Positions 33,128 to 44,441 are shown, numbered from the stretch's first letter. The stretch: DNA of 64,000 bases from Galerina marginata (GCA_023014335.1 JAECYW010000005.1:1178001-1242000); one strand, 5' to 3'. The notes: generated from the sequence alone by a model not told the origin. Made by a program: numbers and translations.

Positions 33128-34210
33128 TTGACAATGTCGTCCTTCCCTCCCCGCCCATTACTAGGGTCGCGTCGGAACATTTTTATAGAATCTGCCCCGG
33201 CACCACCTCTACAGCCTAAAGCCATTCCAACAATACCTCCACTTCCTTCCTCTGTGCCGCCATTGCCTGCAGCTTCCAGTACGCAATCGTCGCGATACGT
33301 CAGCACCACCATCACAGAACCAACTCTCATACACGGGCCAATCGCACTTATAAACCACATGCTTTCAAATATGCCTGCCGCGGCTACCGAATCCTCTGTC
33401 AACCTAACAACCCTACCTGAGGAACAAAGCGCTCTGCCGGACACGCTCATAGTTCACTCACCGTCAACCATGAAATCGGAATTAGCAACCCCATCAGAAG
33501 ACAGAACACTCGGCCCGCTACCTTCTCCCATATCGCCAGAGAATTTACCCACTCCAACCCAGTCAGAGAACGACTTTCCGATCTACAAAGACGACGACAT
33601 CTTTCTCCAAGACTATGGTCGCAACCGTTTTCCGCCATACCCCAGTGTCGCTTTTGAGGACGCTACTTCCTTCAATGGCCCGCACCGAGAAATACATCCC
33701 GGAATCTTCACTCCCTATGAATTCGACAAGCTATGGGATCAGAAGATCCTAGCCCTACCATCCGGCGTCCTCACTATTGAGCCCGAAATGAAGTTTTGAG
33801 GAGTGTACTATCGGGTTATCCCAGAAGAAGGTTTCATTCAAACTATGATTAAGCGAGGGACGCTCATCGCAGTCAGAGGACACGATCAGCCCAGCATCAA
33901 GTACATTGCCACCATCTGTCGCGCCCAGACCCCCAATCATGCCTACCTCCAGATTAATGCGTATAATGAGAACAACCGCCTCATTATAGCCAATGATCGG
34001 GACTGGCCGACCTTATTACTCAAAGTCCCTCGCGAGTTCAACGGTATACAGCTTCACCCATCGCTCGAGCCATATTATGAAGACGTCGAGGGAGATGATT
34101 ATTCAGATTCATGCATTCCATGGGTTGGTCGTTTTGTAGGTCGTCTTCTTGAAAATCATTGTCGTCGTCGCACCACTCTCCCCACCATTCCGCTCAAATC
34201 CATTGTATAA
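33128..34210 (+). pseudogene. Gyp2 terminal ORF (unknown function) with one internal stop
   Basis: Two in-frame stretches (33128-33799 and 33803-34210) are separated by a single TGA (KF-stop-GVYYRVIPEEG). The N-terminal half is Pro/Ser-rich. The C-terminal half looks ordered (FTPYEFDKLWDQKILAL, QINAYNENNRLIIANDRDW). I recognise no domain. It occupies the same place as the third ORF of Gyp1, after the integrase and before the 3' LTR, so an element-encoded accessory protein is likely. Confidence 0.65.
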
Positions 34211-34467
34211 TATACCTCGACCTCCTCTCATTCCTTGTCGCATACATCGCCGCCTTCAAAAAGTGTACCATACTAATAGCATAGGCAGAATTTGGATCGT
34301 CGGTCGAAGAAGTAAAATACGAGTCACATAAATATAGATAGGAGTCCGTTGGAAGCGCAAAAGATCACAAGCACATAAGCTAAGACAGGCTCAGACCTTT
34401 GTGAAAGCTTGACGATCAGGCCAGGTGACCTGCAACCGGGGTCGGTTGTTATCTTGTTTCCCGCGGA

Positions 34468-35748
34468 TGTCACGCATGGACTTTGTTTTGAATAAAGTCC
34501 CATCAAGCTTGCACAAAGTCTGAACCAGTTGTTAAGAAGATTTCGGACAAGTCGTACACGCTGCCTTAGAGACAAGGCAACGATAAGCGCTCTATCAAAT
34601 TTGATGCAGCATGCCCATTAAATCAACAAATCGACATCACAAGAAGCTGTCCGATCCTGACAGGAAGTGTCACGACAGGCTTAATTTCAGACTCGACGAT
34701 GCAACATCTGGACATCTAATCCTCCATTCATACATCCAAGCGCTTATTCACTGTAATATGCGCCCACACACTCCTTATTAGTCATGCCATTAAACACTTC
34801 TCGGCGCTTACTGATCCTACAGTGCGCTTATTCATCTTTTGTATTACTAATCACCCAATTTGCTTACTGATCGGTCTCGGCACTTATTGATCCTTCCATT
34901 TTTATTACCAATCAGCCTTGGCGCTTACTGAGCTTCTCAGTTTTTATTACCAATCAGTCTCGGCGCTTATTGATCCACTCTTTTGCTTACCAATTTCTTA
35001 CAAATCCACTTACCAATCGCCCTCGGCGCTTATTTGCTCCTTACCAATTGTATTACTCAGCCAGTATTTTCATGTAAAGTCGCTTACATAGTACCGTATC
35101 TGGAAAGGTATAAAAGGGAGCCGAAATTCTGAGCAGAAAGGGCATCTATATCCCGATCACCCTCTTCTATTCAGCTCAGTCCACTAGCAGATCCAGATAT
35201 TTCCAGAGTGGAATAGTCTGCTAGCCAGTTCGTATTTTCGATTCCCCTTGTCCTTGCCAAGTGCGTCTACTTGCAAATACAAGAAGTCTTTACCTGTTTT
35301 TTTTTCAAACTATTACATTGCCGAAAGCCTGTCCGTCCGACATCCAGTGAGTCATCCAGTCCAGCAGTCCATTTTATCATCTGTGTTTTCTTTTCAATTT
35401 CGACATCGCTTCAGCTGCGCACGCACTGAGCAATTTATTCTACTGACGATCATTGCCCCCATCTTCGAGACTATTATCTAGGTACTTCAGCATCAGTATT
35501 TAAGTACTTCGAGATATTATTTTGAAGAACCTACGTCGAGCTACATTAGTTCTAATTTCGTATAGAATTATATTAGCTTGACCAGTAACTGCAGAGATTA
35601 TTTTCGCTATTCAGCTACTCTCTGCACTTACGAATTTATCACTTGAACAAACAAACTAGCATTGCTAACGAAACCACTCGCACAAACTGGAATAGGCCAA
35701 AGCATAACCTTTCGCTGAAACCCAGGTAAACCAAAGTTTACGTCGACA
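34468..35748 (+). repeat. Gyp2 3' LTR
   Basis: 1281 bp, collinear with 15182-16462. Visible differences are AGT/AAA after the T run (two substitutions), CATATAG/CGTATAG, and the final CAACA/CGACA. A clear polypurine tract is not obvious just upstream. Confidence 0.93.
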
Positions 35749-35771
35749 GCGCTTGCATAGCGCCTCGCGTC
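35749..35771 (-). pseudogene. Gyp1 third ORF, tiny fragment between Gyp2 and HL6
   Basis: The minus strand reads DARRYA up to the GCGC target duplication and joins SAFHFRTDTEDDE at 15181 downward after removing Gyp2. This fixes the original target of Gyp2. Confidence 0.55.
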
Positions 35772-36742
35772 GGCCTGCATAGCAGGCAGAAAACATTCCT
35801 AACGCAATCGTTCGAAATTCTCCCACTGCTATAGTGACCCTGCATGGTTTCTGTATCTCAGCCATTACTGGGCCAAATTTAATGATTTTGGTGTCAAAAA
35901 ATTCGTAAAAATCAGGGCTTTCATGTGGCATGGGTATCCAGGGACGATTGGGTCATGTGAACAGATCACATGACCCAAAAAGCGCAAATTTATCTGAATT
36001 TCCACTTGAAACACATTTCAGTGAGCTAGATATGCTAAAATGTGTTGCCCAGACCAATATAGAATAATGTACAAATATTTACATATGTTTTGCAATGATG
36101 TCATGGTGTCCAAATCAGGCAAACAGTCAGCTCAACTTGGTGAAAATCCGAAAATTGGTGTTAAACTGACTGGATAACCCATAAAAGGCACACCAAACAA
36201 TGCAAAACATGACCAAATAACATGAAAATAATGTTCTAGAAGCTTACATAATCAAAATCACATCAGGACTTTGTGCAATTGCCTTGGATTTGGTAATGCA
36301 CAACTTGTACCAAAATATTCTCAGGGATATGTCATGTGATATGTGTGCACAGACCATCTCTTAGGTAAAAAAAACATTATCAGTATTTTTATTCTATTTT
36401 AATGCCTTTAAAATCTCTCAATATAGCTTATTTACTGTGTTTTCAACAATATTCCGCATTTGGTAAGTCACATAAAGATGTGACAATACGCATGTGACAC
36501 TATTTTTTAGCCCTGATTTTTCTGTTAATTACACACTTTGTTTCAAGGCAATCGGATAAAAACTAAGCAACGTATGAACCAATCTTGTTACAAGTTCTTA
36601 TTGTAGTCAATTAATTAATCTTGTTACAAGTTCTTACGTAGTAAAAGAACTTGTTTTCCGGCCTATCTAATACTCTTGGTATGTCTCCATCCCCAAAGTA
36701 AGAACTTGTTTTTGCCATGCGCAGCAATGGCCTCTGACCAAG
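35772..36742 (+). mobile_element. HL6: compound Helentron-like insertion, truncated and internally deleted
   Basis: Three parts. R-M (35772-36587) lacks its terminal hairpin, because the R sequence begins at GGCCTGCATAGCAGG. A 36-bp mini-copy (36588-36623) follows. The third is a 119-bp R-S copy (36624-36742) reduced to the two ends around about 30 bp of filler. The right terminus has GTAAGAACTTGT, the hairpin and CCAAG, as in HL2 and HL7. It sits in the third ORF of Gyp1 after WARRPLHE. Confidence 0.82.
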
Positions 36743-37771
36743 TTCGTGGAGCGGTCGGCGGGCCCAACCTTCGAAGTCGATGATGAAGAATGTTGCGTCG
36801 ATTTCATAACTGCTGTGAGAGACTGCAAGCACTGGTTCCTTGGGTTGGAAGAAGAGATCGTATCTGGTTGAATTCCGCACGGCCTGTTCCCACTCGGCGT
36901 CTTCTTCGATGTCGAAGATAATTACTCTGTCTTCTTCCGGTGCGAGAGCAATGAGGTTGGGGTTGAGCTTTGCTAAACGCTCTTCTAGACGTTCTTGGAA
37001 GCCCCACATGTAGTATATCGAGGATTTGTGAGTCAAGAGGAAAGGTATGTTGACATGCGACCAATCACGGCTGAGGTCGAGTATAACTCCTCGGGACGGA
37101 AGACGATGCAAGCATATGACGTTGAGAAACGATCCTCGTGTTGAGCCCAATCTTCCAGGAATTTCAGGGAAGACCGCTTTGATCCACCTCAGCCAGGTGG
37201 TGTTCTCTATTATTGCCCGTTTTGTAGCTGCGGCGGCTTGTTGCAATTTATCCACTGATGTGAAGGCTTTGTCAAGAATGAAGGGGTTGAATATTGGTGG
37301 TGTCCCGCAAGGGAATTGGTGCAGTAAGTCCTCCCAAATATATTCGACTAAAGTCTGAGTGTCTTGATAGGCGCGCTGATAACTTCTTGCTTGATTTCGG
37401 TCGACGAAAAAATATGGTTCTTCGCTTGATGGCGGTCCTGTGTCATGTAGGGGCGTTGGTTCATCTAAGTTTAAGTAGGCTGGTAGAGTTTCGGGGGCAA
37501 CGCCTTTGATTACAGGTGCCATTGCTAGCCAATGGCGATCGGGGCGATACCAGTCTGGCTCCGCTCCCCAGTCGACCTCCAAATAGCGTCCAGATGCAGT
37601 GATGGGTTCAATGGCCCAGTTACAATCTTCGTAGTCCTTAAATGCTCGCGCTTCCGAAGGGACATTTTCTGGGTCGCCGTTTAGCGCGATCCAAGAGGTC
37701 CAGTCATGTTCTAAGGTTGTGATCTCGGGCACTCTACCGTTGTCCTCCCTAAAGAGTTCTGGGACAACCAT
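36743..37771 (-). pseudogene. Gyp1 third ORF, N-terminal part (about 343 aa)
   Basis: Starts MVVPELFREDNGRVPEITTL and runs to WARRPLHE, where HL6 begins; the following residues in this frame are HL6-derived. Soluble, Trp-rich and acidic, with no recognised domain, signal peptide or transmembrane helix, so an envelope-like role is not supported. Together with 35749-35771, 15089-15181 and 12610-13840 it would make a protein of roughly 800 residues downstream of pol. Confidence 0.8.
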
Positions 37772-38179
37772 GCTTCGGAGTTACCTACCGAGCTGGTTCT
37801 TCTCTGCTTTAAATCTCCAGGTTCTCCTAGAGATTTCAAGTGAGGGGAAGAAAGGGAGAATGCGATGATTCCTTCGAGACGCGGGTTTAAGTGGCACGCT
37901 TTGACCTACGTGTTTTTCCTTTTAAAGCTTGTCTCCTGTCTTGCTGAGTTAGAACAATCCTCCGTTGAGAGTGATCAGGTGGGATTTTTACGCCGTCCTC
38001 CTTGGGAAAGGAAGGAGGAGCGCCAAAGTCTGGCTCGGATGTTTTGGCGGACTTCGTTTTCGATGTGCGGGTGTGAAATCTGACTGTACACGCTAGAGTC
38101 GAAATAATATAATTTGTTAGAATATACTGTAGATGAAAAAATTTGAAAATACTGCTATCGATGAAATGGTTTTCTGGTT
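37772..38179. other. Gyp1 spacer between chromodomain and third ORF
   Basis: 408 bp with no convincing ORF. It may carry signals for expressing the third ORF, but none can be identified. Confidence 0.5.
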
Positions 38180-38389
38180 TCATAGGTTGTGCGTCTTCTT
38201 GTATTGTCGTAGGACGTGAGGGGCGTTCTGCATGTCACGTGCTGTGAGCCATTCGTCGAACTGTGGTCCAAAACCAGTCCACCAAACAAGGAATTGGAGT
38301 TTGTTATCTTTTCCCACTCTCTTGTGAGTGATGATTTTTTCAACTTCGTCCTCCTGTGTCGCTTCCTTTCTTTTGGAATGTTCTGGCAT
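38180..38389 (-). pseudogene. Gyp1 chromodomain at the pol C terminus
   Basis: VEKIITHKRVGKDNKLQFLV followed by WWTGFGPQFDEWL and ARDMQNAPHVLRQYKK has the spacing and aromatic residues of a chromodomain, which in chromoviruses steers integration toward modified histones. It is in the same frame as the integrase but separated by one TAG (38387-38389). TAG for CAG (Gln) would be a single transition. Confidence 0.87.
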
Positions 38390-39750
38390 CTACATCCTTT
38401 CATCATTTGGGTGCGGTTTGTTGTACTTCTTCAAGTGTTCGATGTTGAGGACAGGGCTTCCCGGATAGCTGTCAGGTAAGCGCAATCGGTAGACGTTTGA
38501 GTTGATTTCTTCTAGGACTTCGAATGGTCCGACCCAACGTGCTGAAAGCTTTATTCCTTCGCCTTTCGCTTCTGTCCATTCGAGCGAATGTGGATTTACC
38601 AAAACTCTGTCACCCACTTTGATTGGCGACTCTTTTTGCCCTTTGTCATGAGCTAGGGCTTGTTGGTGTTGAGCATGGGCGATCGCTAGTCTGGCATTTT
38701 TGCGATGCATTTGTAAGGTGTCCAGGAATTCCTTCAAGTCTCTTTTCATTAAGATATCTTCTTTTCCAGCTCCTGTTTTTGGGAAGAAGTCCACTATCGA
38801 TCGAGGTTGGAATCCGAGCAGCAAAGCAAAGGGGCTGGAACTGGTCGACGCATGCACCATAGAGTTGTATGCAAATTCCAGTATGTAGATCCATACTGCC
38901 CAATCGTTGCGTTCGCTATTGACGTATGCTCTTAGCATCATAGCAATGAATTTGTTCACTATTTCGGTTTGACCGTCGGTTTGAGGATGATGAGAAGACG
39001 ACAGCATCATGGCTACCTTCCAGGCCATTGCCACTCCTTTCCAGAATTCTGCGGTCCATCGGGGGTCTCTATCTGTGAAGATGCTATCTGGAAGACCGTA
39101 TCGACAAGCCACTTTTTCTCCAAACAGATGGCCGAAATCAACGGCATTGAGACCCGTAGAGGTGGGTATGAAGTTCCCGTGTTTGGTGAGTCGGTCAATG
39201 ACAACGAGGATCGCGTTATAACCATTTGACACAGGTAAGTTTACTATAAAATCCATTGAGATTGATCCGTATGGGCGACTGGGTATTGGATTGGGTTTGA
39301 GGTACCCCCATTTATTGAAGTTCGAAGTCTTAATTTTCTGACAGATGTTGCAGGTGTTGCAAAAATGAACAATATCCGCTTTCATGCATTTCCAGTAGAA
39401 CCGGGGGGTCAACTGATGCCATAACTTTTCGGGACTGCAGTGTGCCGTTTCGCTTGCGTTTTCGTGAGCCAGTGTTATCAGCTTCTTTTGATAAACTTCA
39501 GGTACGCATAATCGGTTTTGCAGATCAGCGTCTCTGAAATACAGTAGTCCTTCTTTGTCCTTGAAGAACCAGTATCCTGGAGTCCAATCTTCGCCGGAAG
39601 CTCTAATATCGTTCCAGATTTTCTTGAAGGCAGTTCCCTCGTTGTATCTGCAAACCCAGTCCTCAAGTAACTTAGGAGATAACTCGACGTGCACTTTGCT
39701 CGAAGTAGGCGGATCTTGCTCTCGTTTACGGCTTTTCCTGACTTTGTCTA
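38390..39750 (-). pseudogene. Gyp1 integrase
   Basis: The frame reads DPPLIDKVRKSRKREQDPP then MHVELS at 39694. The zinc-binding region (AHENASETAHCSPEKLW ... CNTCNICQ) and catalytic core (SMDFIVNL, FTDRDPRW, HPQTDGQTEIVNK) retain the D, D and E residues. A GPY/F-type C-terminal module (LSARWVGPFEVLEEI, YRLRLPDSYPG) follows. It lies in the -1 frame relative to RT-RNase H, whose frame ends at 39751, so a frameshift near 39755-39850 separates them; an A-rich tract (GTAAAAAGAAAAG) lies there. Confidence 0.92.
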
Positions 39751-42700
39751 TTAGTGGTGGATCCTGGAGCTGGTTACTTTTCTTTTTACTGCTCCGACTT
39801 GGGTCTCCGTGACGAATGCAGATTTCTTTGGGTCTTCCTCCGTTTCTTCTGGTGATTCAAGAACTTCGTCAATTGACCATGCGGTGAAGGAAACCTTATG
39901 CGATGGAGCCGAGTGCGTCTTCACTCCTTCTGTCACGGGCATAGTGATTGCTGCAATGTCATCCCGTTCGGGTGAAGTATTTTCGGGAGGCTTGCGCGGC
40001 ATTCTCGACAAAGGGTCGACGTTTGAATGTTTGCGCCCGGGTCGATGAATCACCTCAAGCCCTGGTGCGTACGCTGAGAACACTGCTCCCCAATTTGCTA
40101 AATGTCTGTTTGAATTCTTGTACGTTCTGGCCCAAGTTAGAGCTGCGTGATTTGTCACTAGCAGTATGATCTCGCCTTCGATGAAAGGTTGGAACCTGAC
40201 AAGCCCTTCTTTTGCAGCTAGAGCTTCTCTTTCAGTGACCGAGTATCTCTGCTCAGCAGATTTAAAGGTTTGTGACCAATATGCTATCACCCGTTCCACT
40301 AACAATTCAGTGTCCTCCACGTCCTTAGCCCATGTGGAATCCTTCTTGTCGTCTCTTATCTTTTGCGATAAGATGATAGGCAGTTTAGGAGGGGGTTCGC
40401 CGTTTCGGTAAGCCTTCATGACAATGTCATATGCTTTGGTCCCCGCTAAATCTCTCAATTTCATAGGTTGCACTTGTTGTAGCGCACATCCTATAGCTAG
40501 ATCTGAAGCATCGGTATACAATCGGTACGGTTTTCCCTCCATCGGGTGTCCTAGAACCGGAGCTTTTTGCAGTGCTAACTTTAATGCTTCCCAGCACTGT
40601 TCCTGGTCTGCTCGCCATTCCCATTTAGCCCCTTTGCGTAGCATGTTGAAGAGCAGTGCACATATATCTGCGTAATAGGGAATGAATGCAGAGAAATATA
40701 CCGTCATCCCTAGAAAAGACTGTAGTTCCGATAATTTCTTGGGTCGTTCGAGGTCTAGTATGGCTTTCACTTTCTCCATGTGCGTAGATAGTCCTAGTCG
40801 CGAAACTTTATGACCCAGCAGTAATATTGATCCGTAGAATAAATGACATTTGGTTGGAGATAGGGTGATCCCAGACTTCTCTATTAAGCCTAAGACTTTG
40901 TTGAGATGTTCGATGTGTTCCTCGTATGACTTCAAATAAACCACAATATCGTCGATGTATACTAGACAGAAAATCCAGAGGTAGGGAGATAGTATACCCT
41001 GCATGATTCTCTGGAATATAGCGGGGCCATTTCTAAGTCCGAAGGGCATTTGTTTGAACTGGAATAAGCCTCGATGAGTGCGGAAAGCTGTTTTTTCCTT
41101 ATGGTCCTCATCCATTTCCAATTGCATAAATCCGGAAAGAGCATCCAGACATGATAGAACGTTGGCGCCGGATAACGAAGCTAGGATTTCCGATTGCCTG
41201 GGTAATGGAAACTCGTCAGGAGTGGTGACAGCGTTGAGCTTGCGGTAATCGACACAGAAGCGGGGCTTGCCGTTGCGGTACGCGATGACGACAGGAGCTC
41301 CCCACGGGCTCTTAGAAGGTTCAATGACCTCTTGCTCGAACCATTTATCGATTTGCTCGTCGATGACTTTTCGTTTCGCAGGAGAGGACCCGTACATTGG
41401 CAACACTATAGCTCTCTGATCTTCCTTTGTCCGAATTTGCACCTTTCCGGGGTGGTGTCCCAGTCGTCCATCGAATCCGAAAGCTTTCTCATGCGACTTT
41501 AACATTTTCCAAGCCTTTTCTCTTAAGTGTTCTGGCAGATCTCCGACGTCGAGTAATTCCTCCATCTTGTCAGACGGATATACGGTTAAATCTGGTAACG
41601 CGGATGTTTTTGGGCCTGTCATGTCATCGTCGAGACTCGTGTCTTTATCCTCTGCTGGATCCGGTGTGGCTAGGTCTTCGTCGACTGAAGTCTTCACTTC
41701 TTCAGCTTTTGTGGAGCCAGCATCTTCTCCTTGTTCTCGGATAATCGCTGTGTATGCGTCGGCTCTTCCTTTCATATGCCTTAGCTCGGCTGAAGAATGG
41801 GGTCTATCGAAATAAGTCTCTGGATCCAGTAGATGGCCAATTATATCGCCTTTTCTGACAATGCGCAGCTTTGTGGATGTGTTGGAAATAGGAATATAAG
41901 GGTTGGAAGGGTGGAAAATTAGGTTCGGAGCTACCAGAAGAGCGTCTGAGGCTGAGACAATGATATCTCGTTCAAAGAACCAGTCCTTGTCTGAGTCAAA
42001 ATAACCCATTACTGGCACTCTTTTGCACTCATCTGGTCGTATCTTCACATCTTGTGCTGCTCTTACAGTCAATTTTTCCTTCTCGGCTCGTTCCCTAACT
42101 TTACGGCGCTTCTGCTTGTTCCTTCTGTGTATTTTGTTTCGTATAAAGGCGGCTGAGAGGTAAGCGCTCTGCTGCATACGGGAGAAGTCGTCTGTCCTAT
42201 CCACAGGAGTGCCAGGGACGCTAAAAGGAGTGCCTTTAAAGTGGATGACCGTTCCTTTCGTGACTGATCTCTCGGTGAGTAGTTCGTAAGTGGTCTGAAA
42301 ATCTTCTCCTAACAGTATAGGGACGGTCATCCGAGGAACTATGTATGCTTCAGCCTCAAGCTCCAGAAATACGCCTTTCGATTCCTCGATCAGTACTGGA
42401 ATTTTCACGTAACCTTTAATTTCACAGTCTTTGTCGGTAAGCTGCCATAATCGCATTCGCATTCCCTTTTGTATACTTGGCTTGTCTGCTAAAGAGGCAA
42501 AGAATTCTTCAGATATCAACATTACGTCGGCGCACGAATCCAGGCGCAAGTCGATTTCAGAATTTCTCAAGGAGCCCAGCCTTCCGCGGATTGAAACAAC
42601 TGATATACCTGCTGCTGATTGACCTGGAGCTGTTTTTCTTGCCTTCGGAATACGCACACGGCGGGTCTTCTCTTTTGAGTCACACTCTTCCCCCCCCCGA

Positions 42701-43202
42701 GACGCTGAGTGCGTTTTGAAAGCTTGTCTGTGATCGTCTGGTGGTGGCTCTGGCTCCTTTTCTGGGCCTGCCGGTTCCAGAAGTACTCCTGTCTGAGCTT
42801 TTGGCTTCGTTCTTGCGGTCTCGTTGTCTTCGTCTTCTATGTCCTCTACCGTTGCTCTTCTGCTTGTGTTTGCATCTGTCTTCATCGTGTTGAAGGCCTT
42901 ACGCTGATCCTCGCTCGGCATCATTGCCATTTTGAGCACTTGTTCAGCTGCCTGGTGAAAACCCGTTGGAGGGACGTAATTATCTGCCTGCCTCATTTCT
43001 TGCGCTATTCTGCTGTTCAGTACTATAGAATAGGCGCTTGAATATCGATTCTCTCCTTCTTGGTCATCGTCTTCACCAAACGCTATGTGGGCCGTGCGTT
43101 TCCTCCTCTCCAGGTAAGCATTGAAGTCTGGACATTCTTTATCCCAGTGGTTATCGCTGCCACAGACTTTGCATGGGGATGGGGGCGCTTTCCCTAGCTT
43201 TG
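39751..43202 (-). pseudogene. Gyp1 pol: nucleocapsid knuckle, protease, reverse transcriptase and RNase H
   Basis: Starting after HL7 the frame reads KLGKAPPSPCKVCGSDNHW with a CX2CX4HX4C knuckle. The protease has the active-site motif LDSCADVMLISEE, with Cys in place of the usual Gly after DS; this variant may be lineage-typical rather than a defect. RT motifs follow in order: KPRFCVDYRKLNAVT, LDALSGFMQLEMDE, QMPFGLRNGPAIFQ and the catalytic VYIDDIVVY at about 40950. RNase H has LYTDASDLAIG and TEREALAAKEGL. The frame is open over about 1150 codons and could be largely functional apart from the 3' frameshift. Confidence 0.93.
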
Positions 43203-44441
43203 TTACAAGTTCTTACGTAGTAAAAGAACTTGTTTTCCGGCCTGCATAGCAGGCAGAAATGGTTTCTAACGCAATGGTTTGAAATTCTCCCACTCATATA
43301 GTGACCCTGCACCAATTTCTGTATCTCAGCCATTACTGGGCCAATTTTTATGATCTTGGTATCAAAAAATTTGTAAAAATCAGGGCTTTCATGTGGCATG
43401 TGTATCCAGGGTCGATTAGGTCATGTGACCTGCTCACATGACCCAAAAAGCGCAAATTTGTGTAAATTTAAACTTGAAATGGATTTCAGTGAGCTAGATA
43501 TGCTAAAATGTGTGGCCCAGACCAATCTAAAATAATGTACAAATATTTACATATGTTTTGCAATGATGTCATGGTGTCAAATCTGGCAAACAGCCAGCTC
43601 AACTTGGTGAAAATCCGAAAATTGGTGTTAAACTGACTGGATAACCCATAAAAGGCACACCAAACATTGCAAAACATGACCAAATAACATGGAAATAAAG
43701 TTCTAGAAGCTTACATAATCAAACTCAGAGCAGGACTTTGTGCAATTGCCTTGGATTTGGTAATGCACCAACTTGGACCAAAATATTCTCAGGGATATGT
43801 CATGTGATATGTGTGCACAGACCATCTCTTAGGTAAAAAAAACATTATCAGTATTTTTATTTCATTTTAATGCCTTTAAAATCTCTCAATATAGCTTATT
43901 TAGTGTGTTTTCAACAATATTCCGCATTTGGTATGTCACATCAAGATGTGACAATACACATGTGACACCATCTTTTAACCCTGATTTTTCTGATAATTAC
44001 ACACTTTGTTTCAAGGCAATCCGATAGAAACTAAGCAACGTATAAATTAATCTTGTTACAAGTTCTTACGTAGTAAAAGAACTTGTTTTCCGGCCTGCAT
44101 AGCAGGCAGAAATGGTTTCTAACGCAATGGTTTGAAATTCTCCCACTCATATAGTGACCCTGCACCAATTTCTGTATCTCAGCCATTACTGGGCCAATTT
44201 TTATGATCTTGGTATCAAAAAATTTGTAAAAATCAGGGCCTTCCTGGTCACGTGACCAGGCCATTTTAGGCTTGTTAGATCCGCCTCATTTTTCTGCTTT
44301 TTTTGAGTATAAGATCATCCCAATAGCTTCAGATTTGAGCGGACTATGCATCATTTACTTATTTAACCTTTATTTATAGTCGGACTCACCTAGAAAGTAA
44401 GAACTTGTTTTTGCCATGCGCAGCAATGGCCTCTGACCAAG
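43203..44441 (+). mobile_element. HL7: compound Helentron-like insertion between Gyp1 gag and nucleocapsid
   Basis: R-M (43203-44055) and R-S (44056-44441), both beginning TTACAAGTTCTTACGTAG. The right end has GTAAGAACTTGT, the hairpin GCCATGCGCAGCAATGGC and the terminus CCAAG. There is no target duplication. Deletion joins AAGA to CAAAG in frame (NDHVK-T-KLGKAPPSPC), a segment continuous in related gypsy polyproteins. Confidence 0.9.

Larger units (their letters stand above)
15182..35748 (+). mobile_element. Gyp2: defective Ty3/gypsy retrotransposon inserted in Gyp1
   Basis: Direct repeats of 1281 bp at 15182-16462 and 34468-35748 (TGTCACG...GACA/AACA) are flanked by a short GCGC duplication. 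The plus strand carries gag (16525-20242), protease and long linker (20196-27271), an extra ORF (28094-28963), RT start (to 30597), RNase H and integrase (30964-32964) and a terminal ORF (33128-34210). Intruders are HL3, a 0.94-kb TIR element, HL4, two hAT-like elements, a long-TIR TA element and HL5. The RT core is missing and several stop codons are present, although the two LTRs differ at only about four positions. Confidence 0.93.

Noticed and set aside
31711..33799. TGA read as an amino acid in the retrotransposons
   Set aside because: Host genes use TGA as a stop (for example the ribokinase and the barrel protein), and each case is explained by a single transition in decayed copies.
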